DNA of 64,000 nt, from assembly GCA_036898135.1 (NCBI GenBank), contig CM072514.1:86793581-86857580 (forward strand). Reading direction: 5' to 3'. The notes under the pieces were generated by a model. The model saw nothing but the letters and a program-made list of their open reading frames with translations. It did not search any database and was not told the DNA's origin. Numbering within the stretch: position 1 is the first letter of the stretch; the number at the start of each line of letters is the position of its first letter. Positions 20,060 to 30,605 of this stretch are shown here, in pieces. Made by a program: the position numbers and the translations under genes. Source of the DNA: Oncomelania hupensis (lineage: Eukaryota > Mollusca > Gastropoda > Littorinimorpha > Pomatiopsidae).

Positions 20060-21190
20060 ACAACATAAAATAAAACAGCACAAAAAGAAAATGAGTAATC
20101 TTGTCAATAAACTACAACTGCTCTTTTATGAACTTATTTCAAAGTTTATGACAGAGTCCAAATTATGGTTTCAATACAATGTTAGCAATGTACCACAGTT
20201 GTTGAAACTGATGTAACGTTTTAACAAATTTGAGAAGCGTATTTCAGTTGCTGGAAATGCTTAGTTTTGATAGAAAGAAGTCTGTATTAGTGTTGATAAT
20301 AAGAGGTTATAACAATAAAAACGTAATATGCGACGAGCTTATCCAAACCTTAAGGAGACGGAAGATAAATGAATTGCAGATATAAATTATACAGATGATT
20401 GAAAGCGATGGTGGAAGTGTCAGAAATTGATTTGGTTTTGTGAAATTAAAACAAGAAACAGGACTAAGAAGTAAAACAAGAAATATGGTTGTTGATTATG
20501 GGAGTGGGTTATAAAGAAAATTTGTGAAGCATGAATATAAATGAAGACATTGATAGGTTTGGTTATTCAGCAATATGGAGCTATTTGTATAATAAATTGT
20601 TAAATATTAAGAGATGTGAAGGTGATTACAAGTATAGATGCAATATTAGTAATTTAGAAATAATAGTTTTCAGGGTAGGTGTGTGTTTGAAAGTGCTAAG
20701 TTAGGTAGTGAGGAGATGTTTTAGTGAGGGAAAGTTATCTTTACTCAAAGTTATAGGAAGGACGTGGAGTATGGTTAATGTAGTTCTGCTTCACCTTTAA
20801 CATCACGTAGCCAGTTAGGTGGTGAATGAAACTCCACAGAATGATGTAAGGAGCATAGGAGATAGTGAGACGGTTTTGGGAAGTTCCTTGAATATTAATA
20901 AGAGAAAGAACGCATGCCCATATAGATATTTTTATAAATATTCATACTTGCACAGTTGACCAATCATCAAGTTGGGAGGCGTAATGTTGAGACTGGATAT
21001 CCATTTTATATATATGAGATGGTGCACGAGTGAAGGGAGCTCGCCACTGCTCTCTGTCTCAGTTTTCCTTGTTCTCTGCCTCCGCATTAGGTGATGGAAT
21101 TGTACTAGAAAGGTAGGATGAAGATTTTGATGTATGTTTTCCAATAAATTAATAGTTAGAAAAGCAAAATGAGTTGTCGGTTTGCAAATA
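20060..21190. other. No gene recognised; AT-rich sequence
   Basis: No frame here shows a familiar domain. The part below 21195 could be the 3' UTR of the minus-strand gene whose last candidate exon ends at about 21197, but I cannot place a convincing polyadenylation signal. Confidence 0.35.
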
Positions 21191-21196
21191 AAATCT

Positions 21197-21513
21197 TTAA
21201 AAAAAATGTCTCTCAAGCTGTCTGTGTAAAGTGTTGTCTCTGTAGAATGCTAGTTGGTTTTTTTTCCGGACGTGAAGGCTATGAGCTGGCCGCGTTATAA
21301 GCCCCTCCTTCTCCCCGCAAAACGGACACTGTCCGCCATCTGTCATCTTATCTTTTAATTTTCTGATTACATTGGAACACAAAACGCTGAAATGCCACTT
21401 CGCAAAATGAGTTAATTTCAACCTACCTGCTTCTTCCCTTATGATGATGGGTCGACATTTCGGACGTATTTCATCTGGCACTTTGTCTGCAGCACGACCT
21501 TCTACCACACGTC
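21197..21513 (-). CDS. Candidate terminal exon with CxxC motif, unassigned
   Basis: A minus-strand open frame begins after an ATATTTTAG acceptor (exon from 21513) in phase 1 and runs about 105 codons to a TAA. The peptide is protein-like: E-I-R-P-K-C-R-P-I-I-I-R-E-E-A-G-R, an aromatic stretch H-F-A-K-W-H-F-S-V-L-C, then G-G-Q-C-P-F-C-G-E-K, which could be half of a zinc ribbon. The phase matches the exit phase (1) of the SAM exons upstream on the same strand at 22.0 and 23.7 kb, so it may be the end of that gene. I do not recognise the domain. It could also be a relic exon. Confidence 0.4.
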
Positions 21514-21897
21514 CTAAAATATAAAAATAGCAAGATGACAAGTCATTCGGTTCTGACAGGGAGTGATTTCCACTGATTAACGGTACTTCGATACCACAGC
21601 CGATACCACAGCCTTTAACCCTATTTCTGACTGAACAACGAAGCAGATTGGTTCTGTCTCTTACCGGCTTTGGTAGCTACTATTATTAGCTCAAGAAGGT
21701 TGACTGGCTGGCCAATGGCTGTTGCTATTAATAGGCACACACACAACGGAATTTATTCCTTTAAAAAATAAATATACTTTCAAAGAGGTTTTTTTCATTG
21801 CAATTTTGTAAGCAGGGCAACAGTCAATGTCCATGTGAATGTTAAAAGGATCTGTCGAGGGGGCGTGATCAAAGTGGCCCCTTTAAAATAAGTATAC

Positions 21898-22095
21898 CTT
21901 TGCTTTCGCCAAGAAGTTGTGTTGCCCTGAGCACTTTTTTCCTATGTCCAAATTTGATGCCAATCTTCTCCAGGTCTTCAATAGTCAGGTCTATCAGGGT
22001 GTCGTAGTCGTTGCATCCTTCATGTAACAGCTTTTCCCGTGCGTCATCAGGAATTGATTTTGCCCATTCCGAAAAATCAAACGAATCGTTACCTT
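21898..22095 (-). CDS. SAM-like domain exon, copy 2 (198 bp)
   Basis: The exon is bounded by TTTTTCAG (acceptor at 22096-22098) and a GTATAC donor beginning at 21897. It encodes 66 residues resembling a sterile alpha motif: F-D-F-S-E-W-A-K-S-I-P as first helix, then Y-D-T-L-I-D-L-T-I-E-D-L-E-K-I-G-I (the L-x-L-T-x-E-D-L signature) and G-H-R-K-K-V-L-R-A (last helix). SAM domains mediate homo- or hetero-oligomerisation in signalling proteins. Exon phase is 1-1, so it can be duplicated or skipped without changing frame. The exon at 23576-23773 is a close paralogue of identical length. Confidence 0.65.
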
Positions 22096-22196
22096 CTGAA
22101 AAATAAATACAGAGATAAGCTAGAACATAGTTAGACGGTTTTATCATAGAATCGAAGCAACTAGAAGGGCAAAACCCATATGACTTACATGCTTTT

Positions 22197-22372
22197 CAGA
22201 ATACAGAATACAGAATCTTTATTGTCCCAACAAACACCTGCAAAGAAACTCTCAGTGCAGTGTCCATCTGCAAATAAAATCTCAAGCAATAAAACCGTAA
22301 CAACACTAAACTAAACATTAATAATGATGATGATATCTACAGTGATTAAGATCCATCAACAATAACGCTATG

Positions 22373-22446
<74 letters not shown>

Positions 22447-23131
22447 TGCTGCAGACACATAAGTATTATTCAAGTGTTCAAAATAGATATTGATTTTGGA
22501 GTGAAAGTGTTCTTTGAATTGACAGTCTTAAATTTTGAAACTCGGTAGCGTCTGCCTGCAGGGAGGAAATCATGGTGACTTGCCAACACATGACTGCTGT
22601 CCTGTACAATGCTTGTTGCCTTTCGTAAGACACCATAATCATACAATACACTCAGATTGTCTTGCTTCCTTCCCACAATCTTACTACACACATTCACAAC
22701 GCGATCAAGCACACTTTTGTTCTTTACAGACGAACTTCCATACCAACAGATAAAGGAAAAAGTTGAAAAAGATTCAATATAAGCATGATAAAACAATTAA
22801 GGGGTGTAAGAATCAATATTCAGTTTCCCTAGTTTCCGCAGACAACAGATGCGTGACTGACATTTTCGGTGAAGGTGTTCTGTGTTGGGAGTCTCATCGA
22901 GAACGGTTTTGAGGTACCTGTATTCAGTCGCACGTTCCAACTTGGTGCCATTAATGGAAAGTTCAGGAACAGTGGTAGGATTTTTTCTGAAGTCAATTAG
23001 CATTTCTTTAATGTTATGGACATTTAGATGATTGAAATTACATCTACACCAGGTGCTAAAACATTCTACCTCAGAGAAATAAACAAAATCAGAATTGGAA
23101 AGGTCTTGAAGGGCAGAATCTTCAGTGTATT
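22197..23131 (-). pseudogene. L2-like LINE, RT C-terminus and 3' UTR
   Basis: Minus-strand frames 22797-23213 and 22470-22796 carry the end of an L2-like RT: K-Y-T-E-D-S-A-L (motif C position, degenerate relative to Y-A-D-D), K-E-M-L-I-D-F-R-K, I-N-G-T-K-L-E, and F-I-C-W-Y-G-S-S-S-V-K-N-K followed by V-C-S-K-I-V-G. The 3' UTR holds a CA microsatellite and ends with ACAATAAAGATTCTGTATTC near 22197. It is inserted between the two SAM exons. Catalytic residues are missing or changed, so it is dead. Confidence 0.7.
22372..22444. repeat. (CA)n microsatellite
   Basis: About 36 AC units with a single G interruption, inside the 3' UTR of the L2-like LINE. Confidence 0.95.
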
Positions 23132-23535
23132 TGATGACAAAACAGAAGTCATGCTCATTGGCACTAAAAATAAACTGTCCTCCACCCTCACCGACACAAT
23201 AGCTGTAGGTCATAACACCATCCCTCTTTCACCTACTGCAAAGAACATTGGTGTTGCCGTGGACATTAATTTTATATGTCAGATTTTATGCGCAAAAAAT
23301 GTCAAGCCTGCCACTACCAACTCCGCCGCGTCGGACTTGTCCGTAAATATCTGACAATAAGTAACTTCTAAACTTGTGACGTTTTTCATTCTCTCTCGAC
23401 TTGATTATTGCAACTGTCTTCTTTCTGATCTGCTTGTTTCTTCCATCCACCATCTGAAGCGTGTGCAAAACGCTGCCGCTCGCCTCATTGTAAAAAAAGA
23501 AAAAAACCTGATCACGTTACTCTTCTTTGCTGTCA
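23131..23535 (+). pseudogene. CR1-like LINE fragment, RT thumb region
   Basis: Plus-strand peptides D-D-K-T-E-V-M-L-I-G-T, N-I-G-V-A-V-D (motif E region) and, after a frame change near 23280, S-R-L-D-Y-C-N-C-L-L-S-D-L and R-V-Q-N-A-A-A-R-L-I-V are typical of the region after motif C in CR1/L2-group LINEs. It begins exactly where the minus-strand L2-like piece ends and stops at about 23535 beside the SAM exon, so it is truncated at both ends. Confidence 0.6.
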
Positions 23536-23575
23536 AAGGGGCGTGGTCAAAGTGGTCTCTTTAAAATAAGTATAC

Positions 23576-23773
23576 CTTTGCTTTTGCTAAGAAGTTGTAT
23601 TGCCATGAGCACTGCTTTCCTATGGCCATATTTGATGTCCAACTTCTCGAGGTCTTCATTAGTCAGGTCTATCAGGGTGTCGTATTCCTTGCATCCTTCA
23701 CGTAACAGCTTGTCCCGTGCCTCATCAGGAATTGATTTTGCCCATTCCGAGAAGTCAAATGGATCGTTGCCTT
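23576..23773 (-). CDS. SAM-like domain exon, copy 1 (198 bp)
   Basis: The minus-strand exon has a CAG acceptor (23774-23776) and a GTATAC donor starting at 23575, and is exactly 198 bp like its partner at 21898-22095. The peptide shares F-D-F-S-E-W-A-K-S-I-P-D-x-A-R-x-K-L-L, T-L-I-D-L-T-x-E-D-L-E-K and G-H-R-K-x-V-L, with about a dozen replacements. Flanking intron sequence (AAGTATACC...AAAGTGG...GGGCGTG) is also shared, so the duplication copied intron as well as exon. Both exons stay open, which suggests a gene that is or was recently functional. In gene order this exon comes first on the minus strand. Confidence 0.65.
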
Positions 23774-23799
23774 CTGAAAAATAAGTACATAGTACAGAG

Positions 23800-24200
23800 C
23801 TTGGAATGAGGTTGACCAAATGTGCATAGTATGTGTGTCTCATTGATATCTATTATGCATTAAATACATAATAATAAGTTCAATTATAATAACTTACAAG
23901 AAAAAAAGGAAAATTTTGTGAATAAATTTGTTTTCTTTTAACTAATATTTGTAAACTCTGTTACCTTGACCTTGAAGTGAAGTCAATCATTCACTAATCA
24001 TTTATGAGGTCTCATGGATCTTACGAAGTTTAGTGTTGGTAGTTGAAATAGGTTCTGAGACATTAATCCACTTGCAAGTTTTGCATCAGCGGAGACTGGA
24101 GAGTGGACAAACAGATGGACAGATGGACAAAAACATTTTAATGAGAGGGGGGTGGTGAATACATAGACTGCTATCCATGTGAGTAAAAAACCCACGACTT
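23800..24200. repeat. Dispersed repeat with TGACCTTGACC motif, copy 1
   Basis: From GGAATGAGGTTGACCAAAT through GTTACCTTGACCTTGAAGTG to ATTAATCCACTTGCAAGTTT this aligns with 46420-46700 in the same order and orientation. It ends in a GGACAGATGGACAG run comparable to GACGGACGGACG in the other copy. It is non-coding and its class is unknown. Confidence 0.6.
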
Positions 24201-24394
24201 TTGCAAGGTTGACCAAATTTGCAGGGCAAGTGCGTCACATTGATATCTACAATGCTTCCAAAAATCAATAACAATAACTTGTGGGATGGAGGGGGAGAAG
24301 GAAGGTAAAGGTATACGTTTGTTCTGTAAATTAAACCACTTAGTTTTGCACAAACCCACTGTTGAATAAGGACTGACAAACTTAAAAACTAACA

Positions 24395-24620
24395 AAAAAC
24401 TGGAAGGGTAAAGCCCATATTATTCACATGCTCCTTCTGGAACTCGCAATAGTTATCATGACAATGGGTACCCAGAAAATACAAAATGGAACTGTGGCAT
24501 TAAAATGTAAAGTAATAAACATGACACACACACAAACACACACACATACACACACGCACATACAACACATTGCTGCAGACACATTAGTATTATTCAAGTG
24601 TTCAAAATTGATTTTTTTTA
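24395..24620. repeat. Dispersed repeat with CA microsatellite
   Basis: CTGGAAGGGTAAAGCCCATA, a GAACTNGCAATAGT segment and GGCATTAAAATGTAAAGTAAT recur at 48500-48610 and 52640-52770, and in part at 22160-22190. A short (CA)n tract lies at 24522-24556. Confidence 0.55.
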
Positions 24621-25010
24621 AATTCATACAATACAACTTTATTTATACAATACAACTGTATTAATACACTACATTGCAACTTTATTCATACAGTACAATA
24701 CAATGAAACACAACATTATTCATCTCAGTTTCAGCAATTACAGTGTCAGCATTAGCACATTTAAAGATTTTAAAAAATTAATTAATTTATTTATTTATTT
24801 TTAAATTTTACAGTATTAACTGAACAATCCAGTCGATTTTTAATCTTAGATCAAATCACAATTTTTTTTGTTTTTCATTGTTATAATTTTATTTTGTATT
24901 ACATATTAATAATAATTTAGTTTATAACGTGCAATGTTAAACATGAAGTCGGCTCAAAGCAAAACAATCATTCATTCTCATGGAATTTACAATGACAAAC
25001 ATTTAAATTA
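24620..25010. other. AT-rich sequence, no gene seen
   Basis: Imperfect ATACAATACAACTTTATT units lie at about 24625-24700, and the rest is AT-rich. No coding frame is recognised. Confidence 0.4.
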
Positions 25011-25075
25011 CATTACGTTACATGATTATTGCTTTATGTCCAGCGGATTCTTCTGAGCCAAATCAGAATCAATAC
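25010..25075 (-). repeat. I-like LINE 3' tail (minus orientation)
   Basis: On the minus strand it reads TCTGATTTGGCTCAGAAGAA...GGACATAAAGCAATAATCATG followed by TAATG-type repeats, the same tail as at 30.6 kb. It lies next to the gag fragment and may terminate the block X composite. Confidence 0.7.
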
Positions 25076-25626
25076 ATTTCAAAGAAATCTGAAAAAAAAA
25101 ATTTTAAAGTAAAAACTTGTTTTATTTTATGCTGATGATGGCCATTCAACCCATAAAAACGTGCACATCTGCTATTCTCATTATCATCACCGCGTTTGCT
25201 CTCTTCATATCTTACTACCCTTACACGGTTGCGACACTTTGCTTGAAAATGGTTTCGCCCTTCACACTTTCTGCACAACTTCCCCCAAGCTGGACACTTG
25301 GTTTTCGGTGCTTCATGTGAATATCCACAAAACTGACATTCCTGAATAACAGGGCATGACTGTTTTCTTTCCGCTTGTTGCGGCTTTCTTGCGTCAAGTT
25401 GTTCTTGATGAGGTTTGACGTCACTGCCTGGCGTGACGTGTTTTGAGACCCTGGTTTGCTTTGCTGTCACCTCAAAAACACGGCAAATGTCCACAGCGCG
25501 CGCCAAATCGAGCGTCTTTTCTTGCAGTAACAGCTCTTGCATCTTGCCGGTAGTAGAAAACACGATCTTGTCGCGCAACATGCGATCTTTCTTGTCCCCA
25601 AAATTACACAGATTAGCACGCGAGCA
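25076..25626 (-). pseudogene. Ty3/gypsy-type gag fragment with zinc knuckles
   Basis: The minus-strand frame 25581-25069 encodes the C-terminal part of a gypsy gag: R-D-K-I-V-F-S-T-T-G-K, then L-D-L-A-R-A-V-D-I-C-R, and a knuckle region C-x2-C-x3-H-x5-C with a second C-x2-C-x4-H-x4-C (L-C-R-K-C-E-G-R-N-H-F-Q-A-K-C). This is unlike the Gmr1-like gag at 42 kb, so it is a different family. Upstream gag and all of pol are missing. It sits precisely between block X (25627-26127) and the LINE tail (25010-25075), all in the same orientation, so it may have been captured by template switching or inserted. Confidence 0.65.
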
Positions 25627-26127
25627 CCCCGGTTACAAAAACAAAATAGAATACAAACATCATTATAAATCATCAACCAAACACATACATATAAAATGCC
25701 TATAGAGCTAAAGAGTACATTCATAGGAAGCCCTAGTGACCACCAGGCAGAAAGCGTCCAACACTCCCAAGCTGATCCAACAGACCTCATACACAAACAA
25801 GGAGTCTTGTCCAGGAAGAGTTTTCAAGAAAAAAGGTAGGTCATTGATCTAGCGAAGAAGAAGATAGTATAGCAGAGTGAAGGACAGAGCAGGAATAGGA
25901 AAGAGTAAATGAGGAAGACAGCGACAGTGGGAATTTAAAGCACTAAATTTCCATAAAGTGGGGATACTATTTATACTGAAAACCCCCGGCACTCCAACGG
26001 GGGTACTGTTGCCGCAGTGAAGCGTCTTGCCTATAAAGGAAAGACAGGTTTTCAACTGTGGCTTTCACTGTTCCCTTTATAGGTTTGAACAATCTACAGT
26101 GGCAAGATTGCTCATGACCCCAAGGGG
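25627..26127 (-). mobile_element. Block X copy 2
   Basis: Reverse complement of 3100 to about 3600 with high similarity throughout, including the TATA-like box and the GC dyad CCCCCGGCACTCCAACGGGG. Its outer edge at CCCCAAGGGG (26118-26127) coincides with the point where copy 1 stops matching, so this is a true element end. It directly abuts the plus-strand LINE coding sequence. Confidence 0.6.
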
Positions 26128-29100
26128 TGGAAAAGCAGGTGAGAATTACATTCCTGCTTATGAATCGTTGTTTGGGGCACCGGACACGGATAGTGATGAC
26201 GAAGATGATACGGAAACGCTTTCTGATGTTGATGCCGTTGATGTTTCGGAGTGTGAAAATGTAAATACAAATAAACAGTTTTTGTTTCTACATTGGAATG
26301 TGGATGGGTTGACGTCAAAACTTTTTGATCAGGATTTTGTTACATTTGTTTCATCATTCCATTTTGTGTGTATGGTGGAGACATTCATTGCATCATTGAC
26401 TATTGATGTTTTTGATGGATTTAAAGTTTTCTGTCAGCCGTCTGTAAAGTTGTCAGATGCTGGGAGACCGTCAGGTGGAGTGGTTTGCCTTATTAAAAAT
26501 GAAATGGTGCCTTTTGTTAAGTGTATTGAAGTAAAAACTGGAAATTTTATGTTGTTTGTGATTGACAAAAGCCTGTTTGGTGTTGATAAGGATGTATTAT
26601 ATGTATGTGCATACGCACCACCTGAAGGGTCTAGATATTATCAGTTTGTGGGTGTTGATGGAGACGGTATTTCTTTGTTAGAAAACTGTTTGTTAGATCA
26701 CGCACTTTTAAACAATGACTATTATCTTCTGATTTGTGGTGATCTGAATGGAAGAACGGGTTCTGTTTCACAATCTGTTAGTGCTGAAGTCGACTTTGAA
26801 ATCTCGTGTGAAAGTAGTACTGTTAGTTATGAAAGATGTTCTCAAGATAAAGTTTTGAATGGATTTGGGAAGTCGTTGTTAAATATGTGCACTGCATTGA
26901 ATTTGTGTATATTGAATGGTACGTGTCATGGTGACCGTGAAGGACACTTTACGTACATCTGTGATGCAGGAAGCAGTGTTGTTGATTATTTTTTTAATGT
27001 CAAGTGATCTCTTAGCCTCTGTATTTGATAGTTGTTGTTTAAATGTATTAGCTCGCACGGAAAGCAACCATATGCCTGTTACTTTTTCCATTGTTTTTCC
27101 CAAAGAAAATACTGTAGACCCGGCTGTTTTAGATGATATTGTAATTGAAAAATTTGTCTGGAATGCTGATCTTGGTGATGTTTATAAGAATGGTTTTGCT
27201 ACAGACGAAGCTCGTAATAAATTAGACTTGGCAGTGCAAATGATTGACCGTGATATTGATCTGGCTCTCACAATGTTTAATGACTGTATTAAAGAGTTAG
27301 CGAACTGCATGAAAAAACGAATTGTTTTAAAGGGAAGCAAGAAAGTGCAGGACTGCTTTGATTTTGAATGTAAGACTGCAAGAAGAAAATTACGTAATAT
27401 GTTAACACGGTTTCGTCGCTCATTAAAATCTGAGGATCGTGTTGCTTTTTGTACACTGAGGAGGGAATATAAAAATATGTTGTTTAATAAGAAAAAGCAG
27501 TACAATAAGGATATGATGGATAAGTTAATGAAGTCAATTAATAAACAACATGAATTTTGGGACACAGTTCATAATATTATGCCAAAGAAAAAAAGCACTA
27601 GAAATCAAATAACTGTAGGTGAATGGTTTGTACACTTCAAAGCACTGCTTGAAAAAGATGATCTTGGGGATTCGTTTATCGCCTCTGATGAAAGAGCTGA
27701 GGATGATGATTATGAGTTTAATAGGCCTATAACAGGCGAAGACGTGTTGTTTGCAGTGCGTAAATTAAAATCTAAAAAGGCGGCAGGACCTGATGGGATA
27801 ATAGGAGAGCTTTTTAAAAATGCTGGTCAATTTATTGTGCCGTTTTTTGTTAAGTTTTTCAATGTTTTATTTGATAAGGGAATATTCCCTGATTATTGGA
27901 CTGAATCTATTATTTTGCCAATATTTAAGAAAGGGGATGTAAACAGTCCGGGAAATTACCGTGGTATTAGCCTCTGTGACATTAGTAGTAAACTATACAG
28001 TACAATTATTAACAGAAGACTGCAGTTATGGGCGGAAGAAAATAACCTGACCGGGGAATACCAGGCTGGCTTTAAAAGAGGATATTCAACGATAGACCAT
28101 TTGTTTTCACTTTTGGCATGTGTACAGAAACAGTTTAATTCTAACCGTAAGCTTTATGATGCCTTCATTGATTTTGAAAAATGTTTTGATTCCATTAACC
28201 GAAATTTACTTTGGCCCGTGTTATTGAAAAATGGTATAAAGGGGAAGCTGTTCCAGTGTATTAGAAGTATGTATAGTAGTGTTAGAGCAAGAGTAAGATG
28301 CGGCGCTAAGCTTACAGATTATATTAACTGCTCGGCTGGTTTAAAGCAAGGAGATGTCTGCAGTCCGATTTTAGTTTCCTTATTTATTAATGAATAGCAG
28401 TGGAAGTAATAAATTGTGGCAGACATGGTGTAAATTTGGAGATTGAGGTTTTTGAACTGTTTATTCTCCTGTTAGCAGATGATGTGGTTCTTTTGGCAGA
28501 AACGGTTGTAGGGCTGCAGAACCAGTTGAATAACTTACAACGCACATCAGTTTCATTAGGCCTTAAAGTAAATGCAGACAAAAGTGACATTATTGTATTT
28601 AGGAAAGGAGGATATTTAGGTGCAAGAGAAAGGTGGATGTTTGACGGTAATATTATGTCGGTTGTTAATGCTTATAAATATTTGGGTATTTATTTTTCAA
28701 CGAGACTTAGCTTTTCAGCAGCATGTAAAGATCTAGCTAGCAGAGCTAAGAGAGCACTTATTTGTGTAATACAGAAACTTAATGCATTTAACAACAATTC
28801 AGTAGAATTGTTTTTGAAGCTTTTTGATGTGCAAATACAGCCTATTATGCAGTATGGATCTGAAATTTGGGGGTTGGAAAAAGCAGCACAAAATTGTGAA
28901 AAGGTTCATTTGTTTGCATTAAAAAAGTTTTTGGCTGTAGATATGCGTACACCTAATGACCTTGTATACGGAGAACTAAACAGATATCCTATCTCTATTA
29001 ATTCTGTTGTTAATTGTGTTCGTTATTGGTTAAGACTAACACAGATGGAAGCGCATAGAATTCCGAGGAAAGCTTATTTAATGCTGTATAATTTAGATGC

Positions 29101-29668
29101 TAGAGGTAAGATTACTTGGGTTTCTAAGGTACGATCATGTCTTTGTGAGAATGGTTTTGGCTATGTATGAATGAACCAAAGTGTTGGTAACATGAAAGAA
29201 TTTTTACGTGCGTTTAAAGGACGCTTGATTGATTGTAGGTGGCAGAACTGGAATGAACATGTTTGTAATAGTGATAGATTTGCTTTTTATAGAATGTTCA
29301 GTCCTTCTATGCATTATATACCAGTTTATCTGCAATCGAATATAAATAAGCATATGAAATTTATTTTGACTAGATTTCGTTTTGGTGTGTCAGACCTAGC
29401 TGTGCATCATTACCGCTATCGGCAAGTGACTGATAGTGAATTATTATGTCCCTTGTGTAAAGAGTCAAGAGAGGATGAAGTGCATTTTGTATTACGCTGT
29501 CCATTTTTTGAAAATTTGAGAAAACAATTTATTGCTACTAAGTTTATTAGAAACCCAAACGCATTTAGCTTTAATATTTTGCTGTCATCGACAAGACAAG
29601 AAACTGTTCGAAAGTTATGTATATTTTTGTACAAAGCGTTTAAAATGAGGGAGATAGCAATTTCGTAA
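26128..29668 (+). pseudogene. LINE ORF2: endonuclease, reverse transcriptase, CCHC knuckle
   Basis: Endonuclease: F-L-H-W-N-V-D-G-L (N-terminal N), V-E-T-F (E), A-Y-A-P-P, C-G-D-L-N-G-R (D-x-N), and E-S-N-H-M-P-V in the S-D-H position. RT: A-A-G-P-D-G-I, G-N-Y-R-G-I-S-L, F-I-D-F-E-K-C-F-D-S-I (A), L-K-Q-G-D-V-C-S-P (B), L-L-A-D-D-V-V-L (C) and K-Y-L-G-I (E). The end has L-C-P-L-C-K...H-F-V-L-R-C. Three lesions: an extra T in the run 26989-26995, one base missing at about 28395, and TGA for tryptophan at 29168-29170. No RNase H domain is seen. I cannot assign the clade from memory; a comparison of RT domains would settle it. Confidence 0.75.
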
Positions 29669-29807
29669 GATTCACTGATTTGTTTCCTCTGATTGAGTGT
29701 TTGTTATACATGTATATTTTGTTTGAAAATTCACTGTACATACCCCTTCAATAGGGGGCATTGGCCTTATACTGAATAAAAGTATCGTATCGTATCGTAT
29801 CGTATCG

Positions 29808-29810
<3 letters not shown>
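26128..29810 (+). mobile_element. LINE with endonuclease and RT, nearly intact, clade not assigned
   Basis: Frames 26027-27007, 26916-28397, 28400-29170 and 29171-29668 form one long ORF2, followed by a short 3' UTR and a (GTATC)n tail at 29781-29810. The order is endonuclease, RT, then a C-terminal zinc knuckle. Only three lesions interrupt it (see the pseudogene entry). Its 5' end was probably lost where block X inserted. Low GC and codon use rich in T-ending codons differ from the neighbouring RTE-like LINEs. Confidence 0.75.

Positions 29811-29848
<38 letters not shown>
29781..29848. repeat. (GTATC)n LINE tail followed by (CT)n microsatellite
   Basis: Six GTATC units form the LINE tail and run directly into about 19 CT units, as expected when a simple tail seeds microsatellite growth. 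Confidence 0.9.
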
Positions 29849-29849
<1 letters not shown>

Positions 29850-29852
<3 letters not shown>

Positions 29853-30605
29853 AGACAGCCTCCTTCTTATTGAGCATTCCTGTTGCCAATCTCAGTCTAT
29901 TTCACAAAAAGCCAGCAAGCCAGTGTACTCTTTTTTTCTCTGTACCAAACCTACTGATAGCTCTAAAAGAGAGACATGGTCTTATAATGTGACTCATCCA
30001 TTGTGTAGGAGTAATTTCAACAACAATATATATTAATATCCCCGAGAATTATCTATTGTTTAACTAAATAAGTAATTTAGATATAAATAAGTTAGATAAT
30101 TTATTTATAAGGTGACTTTTTAACTTACAGTTGACTTATTATGACTTACAGTTGACTTAAGTTGTCTCAATAGGTAACTTAATAAAGTAACCTTTGTAAA
30201 TACATAAGTCAGTTCACTGGCAATATTAAGAATTTTGTATGTTTCAATTTAACTATGTAACTTAAAAAAAGTTACTTTCTCAATAACAGAAGTACCTTAT
30301 AATTAGTTGATCTGTTTTAAGAATTAATTTTGCGTGTTTATGTGATTTAAGTTGTTCTTTCATTTTATTCTTTCTTCTTTGGATTCAATGACATCATTTT
30401 CTTTTACACACATGTCAAAGCTGTCACAATCTTTAGCATAAAATAAACAAACGAATTTTAAATGTTTGCAGAATTCCTTAAAATAGATTTATATGAGTAT
30501 CCAAACACTTATACCGGCATGTAAACTACTAAAAGCTAACTTGCATACAGTGTTCTGTTTTAATACTATGTCCTTCTTTGAGATGCAAGCAATCGTCAAT
30601 AATAC
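29850..30605. other. AT-rich stretch with no gene
   Basis: There is no coding signal. A short direct repeat of ACTTACAGTTGACTTA occurs near 30124 and 30145, and variants of TAACTTA/TTAAGT recur over 30060-30300. Confidence 0.5.

Noticed and set aside
25117..25349. Small plus-strand membrane protein
   Set aside because: Antisense to the gypsy gag fragment; hydrophobicity is a by-product of the complementary strand.
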